This document shows, piece by piece, positions 39,318 to 48,409 of a stretch of 64,000 bases of DNA. The notes below the pieces were generated by a model. It did no database searches. It was given only the letters and a program-made list of their open reading frames with translations, and was not told where the DNA came from. The position numbers and the translations under genes were made by a program. The DNA is taken from positions 620,001 to 684,000 of the forward strand of contig NZ_VYTY01000001.1 of assembly GCF_009821115.1 (NCBI RefSeq), in the 5' to 3' direction. The DNA is from Nitrincola alkalisediminis. Its GTDB lineage: Bacteria > Pseudomonadota > Gammaproteobacteria > Pseudomonadales > Balneatricaceae. Each line of letters begins with the position of its first letter. Positions within the stretch are counted from its first letter, which is position 1.

Positions 39318-40583
39318 TTATAAACGGCTGATGATCAGTGCCGCATTGACCCCGCCAAAGCCAAATGCATTGCACAAAGCATGCTTTACTTCGTGATGAC
39401 GATTCAAGTCAGGCACTAAGTCTAGGTCTTCCATGCCTTGATCGGCTTGCTGCAAATTCAATGTGGGTGGAAGTTTTCCTTCCATGACTGATAGCGCTGT
39501 AAAAATGCTTTCAACTCCACCAGCTGCTCCGAGAAGGTGTCCAGTGGCTGACTTAGTCGCCGAGATTGGGATGTGAGGTAGCCGCTCGGCGAAAACACTT
39601 CGTAACGCAGCGATTTCTGCATTGTCACCGACAGGCGTAGAGGTAGCATGAGCATTGATGTAATCCACATCTTCAGGTTGAAGTCCTGCCATTTTGAGTG
39701 CACGGTGGATGGCCGCTGCCGCTCCTGATCCATCTTCCGGCCCTGAGGAAATGTGGTGCGCATCTGCACTGGTGCCGTAACCACTGATCATGGCGAGAGG
39801 TGTGGCGCCACGTGCAAGGGCATGTTCAAGCGTTTCGATAACGAGTAAGCCAGCGCCTTCGCCCATGACAAAGCCGTCGCGTTCTCGATCAAATGGGCGT
39901 GATGCTTCCTGCGGCACTTCATTTAACGTTGATAGGGCTTTCATCGCATGAAAACTGGCCAGAGCGAGTGGGTCGACGCAGCTTTCAGCGCCACCTACGA
40001 GCGCAATATTTGCCTCGCCGCTACGGATAAGGCGCATGCCGTCGCCAATCGCTTGCAATCCTGCAGCACAGGCTGTGATTGGGCAACCAATGGGTCCCTT
40101 GAAACCATATTTGATGGATACATTACCAGCCGCCAAATTGGCCAGAAATGAGGGGACAGTAAAGGGCGATATTTTTTTATATCCGCGGCTTATCAGCGTC
40201 TGATAAGCATTTGTAATCGTCGGAAACCCACCGATGCCAGTGCCAATGACTGTCGCCGTGCTTTGTTTGTCTTCTTCTGACTGTGGGTGCCAGCCAGCCT
40301 GCTTCAGTGCTTCTTGCGCGGCAGCGAGTGTGAAAAGGGTAAATTTATCCATTTTCTTACGCTCTTTAATGCCGACGACCGACAGCTCATCTAACCCCCC
40401 TTCAGGATCCTGCAACTGACTTGGTACCAGTCCCGCAATTTGAACGGGAAAGTCGGAGGTGTCGAAATGTTCAATAGGGCGAATACCAGAGACACCGGAT
40501 AAAAGCCGTTGCCATACAGCATCAACATGAATGCCGAGAGGGCTGACGATTCCCATGCCTGTGATTACAATCGGTGAACTCAT
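39318..40583 (-). CDS. Beta-ketoacyl-ACP synthase II paralogue (FabF-like)
   Basis: A 421-residue KAS I/II enzyme with the Cys-His-His triad intact: Cys in TACAAGLQAIGDG, His in NAHATSTPVGDN and His in SATGHLLGAAGG. It condenses malonyl-ACP with longer acyl-ACPs. The start at 40583 (MSSPIVITGMGIVSPLG) has GGAG eight bases upstream; the frame extends further but into non-conserved sequence overlapping the divergent TetR gene. It is not beside fabD-fabG-acpP, so it is a second copy rather than the housekeeping fabF. Divergent TetR regulation suggests conditional use, for example in altering membrane lipids. Confidence 0.9.
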   Translation of the reverse strand: MSSPIVITGMGIVSPLGIHVDAVWQRLLSGVSGIRPIEHFDTSDFPVQIAGLVPSQLQDPEGGLDELSVVGIKERKKMDKFTLFTLAAAQEALKQAGWHPQSEEDKQSTATVIGTGIGGFPTITNAYQTLISRGYKKISPFTVPSFLANLAAGNVSIKYGFKGPIGCPITACAAGLQAIGDGMRLIRSGEANIALVGGAESCVDPLALASFHAMKALSTLNEVPQEASRPFDRERDGFVMGEGAGLLVIETLEHALARGATPLAMISGYGTSADAHHISSGPEDGSGAAAAIHRALKMAGLQPEDVDYINAHATSTPVGDNAEIAALRSVFAERLPHIPISATKSATGHLLGAAGGVESIFTALSVMEGKLPPTLNLQQADQGMEDLDLVPDLNRHHEVKHALCNAFGFGGVNAALIISRL

Positions 40584-40670
40584 TGCCATATCTCCATTTG
40601 GTGGTAATAGATGCAATATAATCGCAGCCAATATATGATCAAGATAATATTTATAGGGTGGGGTTGGTAA

Positions 40671-41309
40671 GTGTCTTATTCCAAAGCACATAAGTCTCAA
40701 TCTAAAGAGCGCATTTTGGCTTCGGCTACCGAGCTTTTCTGTCGCTACGGCTTTGAAAAAGTGTCCATAGGTAAAATTATGAAGTTGGCACGGATGACTC
40801 ATGGTGCTTTTTATGCGCATTTTGAGTCGAAGGAGGCTTTGTTCAATGCATCTATACTGGAGACTTTCAAGCGTAGCCGTGTCGCGCGCTTAGCAAAGGG
40901 GCCCTTCGCGGTTAGACATTTGACGTCACTGATAACCGACTATCTCAATCTTCTTGCAGTGAAAGAGCAAAGTACACCGGGGCCGGAAACCCTATTGTTC
41001 AATGAAATTGGCAGCGAGCGAATTGAAATCCGCAAGCTCTATGAGCAGGCTTACCAGCATATGAAAAGCGTGTTGGAAAAGCGAATTACAGCCTTGGCAA
41101 GATTAAACAAGCTGCCATTTGCCGCTGATCAAAACACTATCAGTGAAAAGTCGCGTGCAATTATCGCTTCGATGATTGGTGCCGTCAGTATCGCTAGAAG
41201 TATTACGGATGAGCAGGAGCAACAGCAAATTTTGCTGGCAGGGCAAAATCAGATACTCGCTATTTTGGGAGTTGAAACGGCGGATGCAGATTGGGTAATA
41301 GGCTCATAA
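40671..41309 (+). CDS. TetR family transcriptional regulator
   Basis: A 212-residue regulator with a TetR helix-turn-helix in residues about 12-58 (ILASATELFCRYGFEKVSIG, then MTHGAFYAHFESKEALFNAS). The C-terminal ligand-binding part is all-helical and not recognised. The start is a GTG with GGGG upstream. It is divergent from the KAS II paralogue across 87 bases and probably represses it; the effector may be an acyl compound, by context only. Confidence 0.88.
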   Translation: MSYSKAHKSQSKERILASATELFCRYGFEKVSIGKIMKLARMTHGAFYAHFESKEALFNASILETFKRSRVARLAKGPFAVRHLTSLITDYLNLLAVKEQSTPGPETLLFNEIGSERIEIRKLYEQAYQHMKSVLEKRITALARLNKLPFAADQNTISEKSRAIIASMIGAVSIARSITDEQEQQQILLAGQNQILAILGVETADADWVIGS

Positions 41310-41424
41310 CCGGTATGACGGCCTAATCCAGTGGGCGTAGAGTTTGTTTACGACGAACACAAATAGTAAAGATTAACGACGTTTAAGAGTCCCGTTGTAT
41401 TCTTTATCAGCAGGTTTCCTGAGT

Positions 41425-42300
41425 ATGAAAAAACTACATTCTTTCCTGAATCGAATTGCAGTTGCACTTGAAGCGGCTTTGCCTGTCGATTCCCCTTCAA
41501 TTGACTGGTCAACTCAGTGTGCCGCCGTTTGGCGAGTGGAACGAGGGCAGGGAGCTCTGATACCTGTTGTAACAAGCAGCCCCGTGAGTCTAGAGGACTT
41601 GATCGGGATTGAGTCTCAGCGTGAGCGTGTTGTCAGCAATACGCGTCAGTTTTTGCATGGGCTACCTGCCAATAATGTGTTGATGTGGGGAGCACGCGGC
41701 ACAGGTAAATCTTCACTTGTCCGAGCTTTATTGCAGGCCTACTCCGATCGAGGATTGCGATTGGTCCAGGTTGATCGTGAAGATCTCATCCAGATGCCTT
41801 ATATTTTGAATGCTTTAGCCGATCAACCTTGGCGTTTCGTTATTTATTGTGATGACTTGTCCTTTGAGGAGGATGATGTCAGTTATAAACGTTTGAAGAG
41901 TGCATTGGATGGCGCTTTATCGCGGACACCGGACAATGTGCTTCTGTATGCCACGTCCAATCGACGCCATCTGTTGCCCGAAGCTGTATCGGACAATCTG
42001 CAAACCGAATGGGTGAACGGTGAGCTACACCCAGGTGATGCGATTGAAGAAAAGATATCCTTATCGGATCGGTTTGGTGAGTGGATTGGCTTTTATCCTT
42101 TCGATCAAGCAACCTATTTGCGAGCCGCCGAACATTGGACCAAGCGATTAGGTCAAAGTCATGGACTAGCCCCTGAGTTTTGTGAAGCATTACAGTTAGA
42201 GGCCGTGCGTTTTGCGCAAGGGCGTGGCGTTCGCAATGGCCGTGTAGCACAGCAGTTTGCTAAGTATTGGGTGGGGCGTGAGTTGCTTAAAAAGTTATGA
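41425..42300 (+). CDS. AAA+ ATPase of the DUF815 family
   Basis: A cytoplasmic protein of about 291 residues. The Walker A motif is GARGTGKSSLVRAL, the Walker B-like segment is FVIYCDDLSFEEDD, and the sensor-like LLYATSNRRHLLPE follows. The C-terminal lid region contains FGEWIGFYPFDQATYL. The family is widespread in proteobacteria and described only as a predicted ATPase; its function is unknown. The start is set at the ATG at 41425, although the binding site is weak; a TTG ten codons earlier is the alternative. It is followed by a good terminator and appears to be a single-gene unit. Confidence 0.85.
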   Translation: MKKLHSFLNRIAVALEAALPVDSPSIDWSTQCAAVWRVERGQGALIPVVTSSPVSLEDLIGIESQRERVVSNTRQFLHGLPANNVLMWGARGTGKSSLVRALLQAYSDRGLRLVQVDREDLIQMPYILNALADQPWRFVIYCDDLSFEEDDVSYKRLKSALDGALSRTPDNVLLYATSNRRHLLPEAVSDNLQTEWVNGELHPGDAIEEKISLSDRFGEWIGFYPFDQATYLRAAEHWTKRLGQSHGLAPEFCEALQLEAVRFAQGRGVRNGRVAQQFAKYWVGRELLKKL

Positions 42301-42313
42301 TGTATCATTGTGA

Positions 42314-42354
42314 CGGTCCAGTTATGTTGAAATCTAAATTGGACCGCCATTTTT
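42314..42354 (+). terminator. Terminator of the DUF815 gene
   Basis: CGGTCCA (42314-42320) pairs with TGGACCG (42340-42346) around a 19-base loop, followed by CCA and five T. A + strand rho-independent terminator. Confidence 0.8.
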
Positions 42355-42430
42355 CTATACTAGAAAAAATCGCTTTTTAAACCTTTCTCTTACTCATATT
42401 AGACCTTCTTTGTTGAGTTGTGATTAGTGA

Positions 42431-43162
42431 TTAAAGCGAGCTCACAACAGAGGGAGTCAGCTTCATATAGCCTTCCGCAAACCGAATATCCTGTTTGCTC
42501 GTAATGCCAATATTGCGTTTCGCTTGAACACCACGTTGCTGGGCAACTCGAGTGTAATACTCCCATAGATGCTCTTGGCCCTCCATGCACTTAATGGCTT
42601 CGAGCTTTGTATCCCATACATCGCTGATGTCTAAAAATGTGTTTGGTTCCCACTGGCATTGCTCTGGTTGATGCGGTTCGAATGCATAAATCGGAGGAGC
42701 GCCCAACACTTGTTCACCGGGGTGGTGGCCTTCGGCTTGAGCAATAATGCGTGCTTCTTGTGCCAGCTGCATTGCACGTGGGTGGTCGAAGTTATAAGGG
42801 TCATGCAACGAGTGACTCAATACAAACTCCGGTTGTAAGGTCCGGTACAGGTCAACCAATCTGAATAAGATGTCATTATTGATCTGCAGAGGATAGTCGC
42901 CGATATCCCAAAACTCGATATCGCTTCCCAAAATATTGGCGGCGCGTTCTGCCTCATTTTGTCGTACGGATTTAACTTTTTCCAATGTCATATTTGTTTG
43001 CCGCCAGAGTTTGGCAGACTCTCCGCGCTCACCATATGACAAGCAAATGACCTTAACTTTCCACCCTTGTTTGACATGTGATGCTATGGCACCTCCGGCT
43101 CGCCAGACAAAGTCTGCTGAATGAGCACTAACGACAAGCGCATGTTTCTGTGATGTAAGCAT
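42431..43162 (-). CDS. galB: PIG-L family hydrolase, probably 4-oxalomesaconate hydratase (GalB-like)
   Basis: A 243-residue PIG-L/LmbE-fold metal-dependent protein. The metal motif is AHSADFVWRAGG, and SYGERGESAKLWRQ and HSLHDPYNFDHPRAM hold other likely ligands. These blocks are close to Pseudomonas putida GalB, the PIG-L-type hydratase of gallate catabolism, rather than to GlcNAc deacetylases. No other gallate or protocatechuate meta-cleavage gene is in view, so it is an orphan. The assignment to this reaction is from remembered sequence similarity; another PIG-L activity is possible. The region on both sides is AT-rich. Confidence 0.7.
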   Translation of the reverse strand: MLTSQKHALVVSAHSADFVWRAGGAIASHVKQGWKVKVICLSYGERGESAKLWRQTNMTLEKVKSVRQNEAERAANILGSDIEFWDIGDYPLQINNDILFRLVDLYRTLQPEFVLSHSLHDPYNFDHPRAMQLAQEARIIAQAEGHHPGEQVLGAPPIYAFEPHQPEQCQWEPNTFLDISDVWDTKLEAIKCMEGQEHLWEYYTRVAQQRGVQAKRNIGITSKQDIRFAEGYMKLTPSVVSSL

Positions 43163-43349
43163 GTGACTCCTTGATATGTAATATACGGTTATTATTTATA
43201 TTTGTTATAACATAACAATTTTGAGAAAAGAAATTCGAAAATGTGATAAATCAATCCACTAGAGCTGTGGATAGGGTGGGCATTGTGTTGAAAAAGTCAT
43301 GGGGTTCCTGTATCTCTAACGCAATTGCTAGTCAACAATGTAGCCTTCT

Positions 43350-44504
43350 ATGCCTTATTTACGTGTATCTGGGTTTTATTTTTTTTACTTTGCGCTTCTT
43401 GGAGCGCTAGTCCCTTACTGGAGCTTATATTTAGAATCGCTTCACTTTGATGCGCAAACCATTGGGCTTCTGATGGCAACGCTTCACATCTCTCGAATAT
43501 TTGCGCCGAACCTCTGGGGCTGGATTGCGGATCATACGGGACAGCGTGTAAAGGTTGTGCAATTCGGTGCGTTAATGGCATGGATCGTGTTCATTGCTAT
43601 TTTTTGGCAAGGTACGGCCCTTGGCGTTGGCTTGACGATGCTTGCATTTAGCTTTTTTTGGAATGCCGTTTTACCGCAATTTGAGGTGTTGACCTTGAAA
43701 CTGCTCGGTAAAGATAAAGCCAAATACAGCCACATCCGATTATGGGGGTCTGTGGGGTTTATTTTTGCCGTATTGATGATTGGCGCTTTATTAGAAGTTG
43801 TCGAGATAGGTGTTCTTCCTTGGATTTTGTTGATGATCATGCTGTTGATTTGGTTAAACAGCTTACTGATTAAGCCAGCCAAAGAGGTTGCTGGCGCTGA
43901 TCACCACGACACACGTTCCATGCGCCATATTATGTTTATTCCTCAGGTCCAAGTATTTTTTCTTATCTTTTTTCTCATACAGTTAGGTCATGGGCCTTAC
44001 TATACGTTTTACTCATTGATGATGCTGGATCTTGGATATAGCTCGGCTCAAGTGGGTTGGCTTTGGGCGGTGGGTGTACTGGCTGAGGTGGCACTGTTTT
44101 GGATGATGCCTTGGATTTTTAAGCATCTTAGCTTGCGACTCGTTATGTTGATAAGTTTAGCCTTGTGCGTGTTACGTTGGATGTTGATCGGGCTATTCTC
44201 ACAGGAGTATTGGGTAATGATGCTATCTCAGTTGCTGCATGCGGCTACGTTTGGCAGCTTACATGCGGTTGGAATTGCACTGGTTAGTCATTATTTCAGT
44301 CCATCAACACAGGGGCGAGGGCAGGCATTATTCTCAAGTGCGGGCTTTGGTGCCGGAGGGGCAGCAGGTGCCATTCTATCCGGTGTTTTATGGGGGGTGA
44401 TGGGCAGTGCAACCTTTTACATTGCAGCCATGGTGAGTTTGCTCGGATTCGGCTTAGCATGGGTGTGGATTCGCCCCGAAAAGGTGCTTAAGCTGGACTC
44501 TTAG
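43350..44504 (+). CDS. Major facilitator superfamily transporter (HcaT-like)
   Basis: A 384-residue membrane protein with about 12 transmembrane segments. The N-terminus (FYFFYFALLGALVPYWSLYL) and the loop GWIADHTGQRVKVVQ between helices 2 and 3 place it in the MFS_1-like group with the 3-phenylpropionate transporter HcaT and sugar permeases. KYSHIRLWGSVGFIFAV is another family block. The substrate is unknown; an aromatic or sugar compound is possible. The ribosome binding site is poor. It is divergent from the galB-like gene, which might point to an aromatic substrate. Confidence 0.85.
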   Translation: MPYLRVSGFYFFYFALLGALVPYWSLYLESLHFDAQTIGLLMATLHISRIFAPNLWGWIADHTGQRVKVVQFGALMAWIVFIAIFWQGTALGVGLTMLAFSFFWNAVLPQFEVLTLKLLGKDKAKYSHIRLWGSVGFIFAVLMIGALLEVVEIGVLPWILLMIMLLIWLNSLLIKPAKEVAGADHHDTRSMRHIMFIPQVQVFFLIFFLIQLGHGPYYTFYSLMMLDLGYSSAQVGWLWAVGVLAEVALFWMMPWIFKHLSLRLVMLISLALCVLRWMLIGLFSQEYWVMMLSQLLHAATFGSLHAVGIALVSHYFSPSTQGRGQALFSSAGFGAGGAAGAILSGVLWGVMGSATFYIAAMVSLLGFGLAWVWIRPEKVLKLDS

Positions 44505-44570
44505 AGGTTTCTTGTTATAGTGTAAGTAACTATCTGAAGCTTATGCAGTTAAACGCTAGAGGCGCTCATA

Positions 44571-44840
44571 ATGAAGTTTAAAATTGACATCGAAATGACC
44601 CCGCAAGAGCTTAGGGAAAGCTTAGGCTTGCCTGATGTATCTGGGTTTCATGAAGAGATGTTGCAGCAAATACGTGACCGAATGCAAGCCGGTGTTGAAG
44701 GGTATGATCCTTTAACACTTTTCAAACCGTTTATGGCAACAGGGGTTGGGTCATTAGAGGGATTTCAAAGGTTATTAATGAATATGATGAGCCAGTATTC
44801 TCGCATGGGTTCCGAGTCTGATGGTAGGGAATCTAAGTGA
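44571..44840 (+). CDS. Small DUF6489-type protein
   Basis: An 89-residue acidic protein beginning KFKIDIEMTPQELRESLGLP, a pattern found in short proteins encoded beside polyhydroxyalkanoate genes in marine gammaproteobacteria. It ends in a Met-rich helix similar to the PhaR C-terminus (MNMMSQYSRMG). The start has AGAGGCG upstream. It lies just upstream of phaR, so a role in granule formation or control is plausible but unproven. Confidence 0.8.
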   Translation: MKFKIDIEMTPQELRESLGLPDVSGFHEEMLQQIRDRMQAGVEGYDPLTLFKPFMATGVGSLEGFQRLLMNMMSQYSRMGSESDGRESK

Positions 44841-44866
44841 GTAGTGATCAAGTTAAGGAGCCGAGC

Positions 44867-45385
44867 ATGCGTATCCTGAGAAAATATACCAATCGACGAT
44901 TGTACGATACATCTCGCAGTTGTTACGTGACTCTGGAGGATGTCAAAGCTTTAGTTTTAAAGTCAGAAGCGTTTCAAGTGTTAGATTCAAAAACGGGTCA
45001 GGACTTAACTCGTAATATCCTAATGCAGATCATCAGTGAGCAAGAGGCTGAAGGGCACGGCACCTTATTGACCAATCAGGTCTTACAGCAACTGATCCGT
45101 TTTTATGGCGACAGTATGCAAGGTATGATGAGTCAGTATCTCGAACAAAGCATAGCGGCCTTTCTTGAACATCAGGACCGCATTCGTGATCAAATGCAAA
45201 ATATGATGGGTGTTGCAAACCCTTTAACGATGATGAACCGCATTGCCGATCAAAACCTTGCAGTATGGAAAATGTTTAATCCCAATTTGCGTGAGTCTGA
45301 TTATCAGGCTGAGCAAGCCGCTAAAAAAGGCTCGCCTAAAGAAGGCGCTAACGACGCTCCTGTAAAGGACGAGCCAGCGAAGTAA
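44867..45385 (+). CDS. phaR: Polyhydroxyalkanoate synthesis repressor PhaR
   Basis: PhaR binds DNA and PHA and represses phasin and PHA genes until polymer forms. Residues 1-60 are the N-terminal DNA-binding domain (RILRKYTNRRLYDT through VTLEDVKALVLKSE), followed by the PHB-accumulation regulatory domain with LLTNQVLQQLIRFYG and a helical Met/Gln-rich tail. The ATG at 44867 has AAGGAG seven bases upstream; an in-frame GTG 30 bases earlier, overlapping the previous stop, is an alternative. It is convergent with phaC-phaE. Confidence 0.93.
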   Translation: MRILRKYTNRRLYDTSRSCYVTLEDVKALVLKSEAFQVLDSKTGQDLTRNILMQIISEQEAEGHGTLLTNQVLQQLIRFYGDSMQGMMSQYLEQSIAAFLEHQDRIRDQMQNMMGVANPLTMMNRIADQNLAVWKMFNPNLRESDYQAEQAAKKGSPKEGANDAPVKDEPAK

Positions 45386-45392
45386 ATGAAAC

Positions 45393-45416
45393 TGCCATAA
45401 CACTAAGGTTATGGCA
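45393..45416. terminator. Hairpin between convergent phaR and phaC
   Basis: TGCCATAAC and GTTATGGCA form a perfect 9-bp stem with a 6-base loop in the 38-base gap between convergent genes. The flanks are only moderately T-rich, so it is a probable shared terminator. Confidence 0.65.
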
Positions 45417-45423
45417 ATTCGCT

Positions 45424-46482
45424 TTAATTTTGCATCCACCCTGCGATTTCTGCCGCTAACGTCAGATTGTGTTTTGGGCTAACAAAAATACCAATATGCC
45501 CTGCATTGAATACTCGTTCTTGATAGTTTGAACTGCTTGTTAACCCTTTAAGTGCCATCGAAGAAGAGGGGGGAACCAAGTGATCTTGAGATGCATAAAT
45601 ATTTAAAATAGGTTGATGAATTCGCTTGAGATCAATGGTGTGATCACCGATGACAAGTGTCTTTTGAATGAGTTTGTTTTGTTGAAAAAAGTCTTTCAAA
45701 AAAGATCGGAAGGCTTCGCCCGCTTGATCGGGACTGTCGTAAATCCACTTCTCCATACTTAAAAAGCGAACAGCTGTTGAGGCTGTGCTTAAGTTTTTGG
45801 GCATTTGTAAGTTCTTAAGGACGCCAAGGCGCATGGGCAGCAACGCATTAAAGGTTTCATTTAGTAAGCTGCCGGGAATGTTGCCATACGTCTTAACGGC
45901 GAGGTCGACATCGACGTGTTTAACCAATCGGCTGAGCGTAAAATCCTCCGTGCTGAAATCAATCGGGGTGACGACTGTGATCAGTCGGTCAATTTTGTGT
46001 GGGTTGAGTGCCGTATAGCACAGACTAAAGGTTCCACCCTGACACACCCCGAGTAGGCCGAGTTGAGTTGTCTTTGTGGCGTTGAGTGCTGCCTCAACAC
46101 AGGCATCCATATAATAAAGAATGTAGTCATCGAGATCCAAAAAACGGTCACTGGCATCTGGATAGCCCCAATCGATCAAATAAATCGGTTGGCCCTGATC
46201 GAGTAGCGACTGAATCAGAGACTGCTCGGGGGTTAGGTCAAGCATGTAAGGGCGATTCACTAAGGCATAGCACATCACTAAGGGGGTTAGTGATGGGTCT
46301 ATTTTTTTAGGCTCGAAGTACTTGAGTTGGACTTTATCAATCGTGTAAATCACCTGATAAGGGGTTTGTCCGGTTTTAACCTCTGGTAGCCGCTTTAATA
46401 CTTCATAACTGTCAATCAGGGCTTGATTGAATTCGAGTATTTCGTTTTTTAATGTCTCAGCATCAAGCTGAATTTTAGTCAT
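45424..46482 (-). CDS. phaC: Class III poly(3-hydroxyalkanoate) synthase subunit PhaC
   Basis: A 352-residue PHA synthase, short as expected for class III, which needs PhaE. The lipase-like box GVCQGGTFSLC carries the nucleophile Cys; the Asp is in YASQDHLVPPSSS and the His in NAGHIGIFVSP. The N-terminal PYMLDLTPEQSLIQSLLDQG and YLIDWGYPDASDR are family blocks. It joins 3-hydroxyacyl-CoA units into polymer. The ATG at 46482 has AGGA about ten bases upstream and overlaps the phaE stop by eight bases. Confidence 0.94.
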   Translation of the reverse strand: MTKIQLDAETLKNEILEFNQALIDSYEVLKRLPEVKTGQTPYQVIYTIDKVQLKYFEPKKIDPSLTPLVMCYALVNRPYMLDLTPEQSLIQSLLDQGQPIYLIDWGYPDASDRFLDLDDYILYYMDACVEAALNATKTTQLGLLGVCQGGTFSLCYTALNPHKIDRLITVVTPIDFSTEDFTLSRLVKHVDVDLAVKTYGNIPGSLLNETFNALLPMRLGVLKNLQMPKNLSTASTAVRFLSMEKWIYDSPDQAGEAFRSFLKDFFQQNKLIQKTLVIGDHTIDLKRIHQPILNIYASQDHLVPPSSSMALKGLTSSSNYQERVFNAGHIGIFVSPKHNLTLAAEIAGWMQN

Positions 46483-47392
46483 TCGAGTTGTTCCTGAGTT
46501 GATCAATCTCCAAGCGTAGCTCGGATAATGATCGCTGCAATTCGGGAATCACAGACAATTCTTTTTCTAATTGCCTTACGTGTTTTCGTAAGCGGTGTAT
46601 GTGCTCAAATGCTAAGCTTAGAGAGGTTTCGGATGCAATACCTATCTGAGCGAGTTGTTCATTACGAAACGTCTGATAGAACTCGCGTAGGGCAAAAGAG
46701 GCGTTGCTAATCTGCCCGTAGGTGGTTTGGTAGTGTTCCGTTGCAACCACGCTTGCATACTCTTTTTCGTAGGCATGTGTCCAGGCTTCGTGTAGGGCTT
46801 TGAGACTGTTAATCGGCTCAGGTGCGCTATCGATTTTATCCGTAAGACCTTTGATGGCGCTTTGATTAATTTGATCAAAAAGCTCAGCGTATTGCCCAAA
46901 TGCAATTTGATAGTCGTAAAGCAGCTGAGTGCCTTCGCGAATTAAACGTTGTTGTTTTAACGTTAAGTGTTCAGCATTGGATTCAAGTAGCGTATTTAGC
47001 CCTTGCAGCATAGGTTGTTCACCTAAGCCTTGAAAGGTAAGTTGGCTGGTGTGGATGAGCGCATGAAGCTGCTCAGGAATTTGCCAGCGCTTTAAAATCC
47101 AATCCCGGCTCAGTTGGCTAATGTGCTCTTTAAAGCCTTTTACGAACCCCTGTGTATCCTGCAGAGTGTGGTTTTGCAGAATCAGTTGACTGGCAAAGCG
47201 TGTGAACTCAATGGACTCCTGTGTCATCAAGCTGATGAGTTCAGCATGTTGCTCAGGTAAATACTCCCAGCTGCTTTGCTGTAAACGTGTCATGAGGCGA
47301 GACCAATCCAGCAATGGATCATCCGATGAGACGGTGCCTTGTTGTTGCATCGTCAACCATTGTTGAATCAATGTGTGCAGATCATCTGTCAC
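46475..47392 (-). CDS. phaE: Class III poly(3-hydroxyalkanoate) synthase subunit PhaE
   Basis: A 305-residue, largely helical protein with the PhaE pattern: an N-terminal WLTMQQQG region, a central EAWTHAYEKEYASVVATEHYQ and a C-terminal coiled coil (HIHRLRKHVRQLEKEL). It forms the active complex with PhaC. The start is a GTG with GAGGAAG seven bases upstream. It overlaps phaC by eight bases, so the subunits are coupled. Divergence from typical cyanobacterial or Allochromatium PhaE is expected, and the phaC partnership makes the call safe. Confidence 0.88.
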   Translation of the reverse strand: MTDDLHTLIQQWLTMQQQGTVSSDDPLLDWSRLMTRLQQSSWEYLPEQHAELISLMTQESIEFTRFASQLILQNHTLQDTQGFVKGFKEHISQLSRDWILKRWQIPEQLHALIHTSQLTFQGLGEQPMLQGLNTLLESNAEHLTLKQQRLIREGTQLLYDYQIAFGQYAELFDQINQSAIKGLTDKIDSAPEPINSLKALHEAWTHAYEKEYASVVATEHYQTTYGQISNASFALREFYQTFRNEQLAQIGIASETSLSLAFEHIHRLRKHVRQLEKELSVIPELQRSLSELRLEIDQLRNNSND

Positions 47393-47515
47393 AAATGGCT
47401 TCCTCTGACTGCGTTGCTTGGATGTGTGTTTTTATTGTACCTAAGACCGTTTTTTTATTCATTGGGCTTGTCTATGTGTTTATCAAATAGTGATGAATGC
47501 TTTTATCGTCTGGAT

Positions 47516-48388
47516 TTATGATCGAGCTTGCTCAAGAAGTTGGATCATCTCAAGTGCGGCATTCGACAGGGTTCGATTGCGATGATAAATATAGCCTAAG
47601 GGGCGCTCAACGGGTTCTACATCCAGTTGCAAACGCACTAAAGTATCATCAATCATCGTCTCAGGTAGTAAGCTCCAACCCAGTCCAATGGATACCATCA
47701 TGCGCAAGGTGTCGAGGTAGTTTGTGCTCATGTGTACGCTGGGTTCAAGGTTATGCTCTGAAAACTGCTTAAGAACGAGTTGGTGAGTAAATGTATTGCT
47801 TCTGGGTAAAATGGCGGGGTATTGGCTCAGTCTATCCAAGGTTAATCTAGATTCTTTTGCTAACACGTGTTGTTGCGATGCGACATAGAAAAGTCGATCT
47901 TGCCAAATGACTTGCGAAATAATTCGAGCATCATGCTCAGGTGCAAGGGTAATTAACGCCAGTTCAATGTCACCGCGCAATACGCTTTCGTAAGCCAGCT
48001 CAGACTCATCAAAGCGTAAGTCTAGCTCAACCTCTGGAAATTTAGCGACATAGTGTTTGAGCACGGGGGGGAGTCTATGCAGACTAATATGATGGCTGGC
48101 GGCAACGCAAAGACGGCCGTTGACGGAGCCTCTTAAATTCGAAACAAGTCGTTCTGCATCCTTGATCGCAAGTAATATTTCGCGAGCTTTTGGCAATAAA
48201 TGGCGGCCTGCGTCGGTGAGCATGACGTGCCGTCCGATTCGATCAAACAAGCGACAATTGAGTTGGCTTTCTAACAGAGCAATGCGTTTGCTAATGGCCG
48301 ATTGCGTCAAATATAGTCGATCAGCGGCTTCTGAAAAGGATTGGCAGTCAGTAACTGTAACGAAGGCTGTTAGGCTTGCATTGTCCAT
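47516..48388 (-). CDS. LysR family transcriptional regulator
   Basis: A 290-residue regulator with the LysR helix-turn-helix in residues 1-65 (FVTVTDCQSFSEAADRLYLT, SAISKRIALLE) and a co-inducer-binding domain. It is divergent from leuC, and a T-N11-A palindrome lies between them (48410-48424). Its position next to leuC, also seen in Pseudomonas, suggests control of leucine synthesis. The effector is unknown. Confidence 0.9.
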   Translation of the reverse strand: MDNASLTAFVTVTDCQSFSEAADRLYLTQSAISKRIALLESQLNCRLFDRIGRHVMLTDAGRHLLPKAREILLAIKDAERLVSNLRGSVNGRLCVAASHHISLHRLPPVLKHYVAKFPEVELDLRFDESELAYESVLRGDIELALITLAPEHDARIISQVIWQDRLFYVASQQHVLAKESRLTLDRLSQYPAILPRSNTFTHQLVLKQFSEHNLEPSVHMSTNYLDTLRMMVSIGLGWSLLPETMIDDTLVRLQLDVEPVERPLGYIYHRNRTLSNAALEMIQLLEQARS

Positions 48389-48409
48389 GGAGATGATCCG
48401 TGCCTTTGT

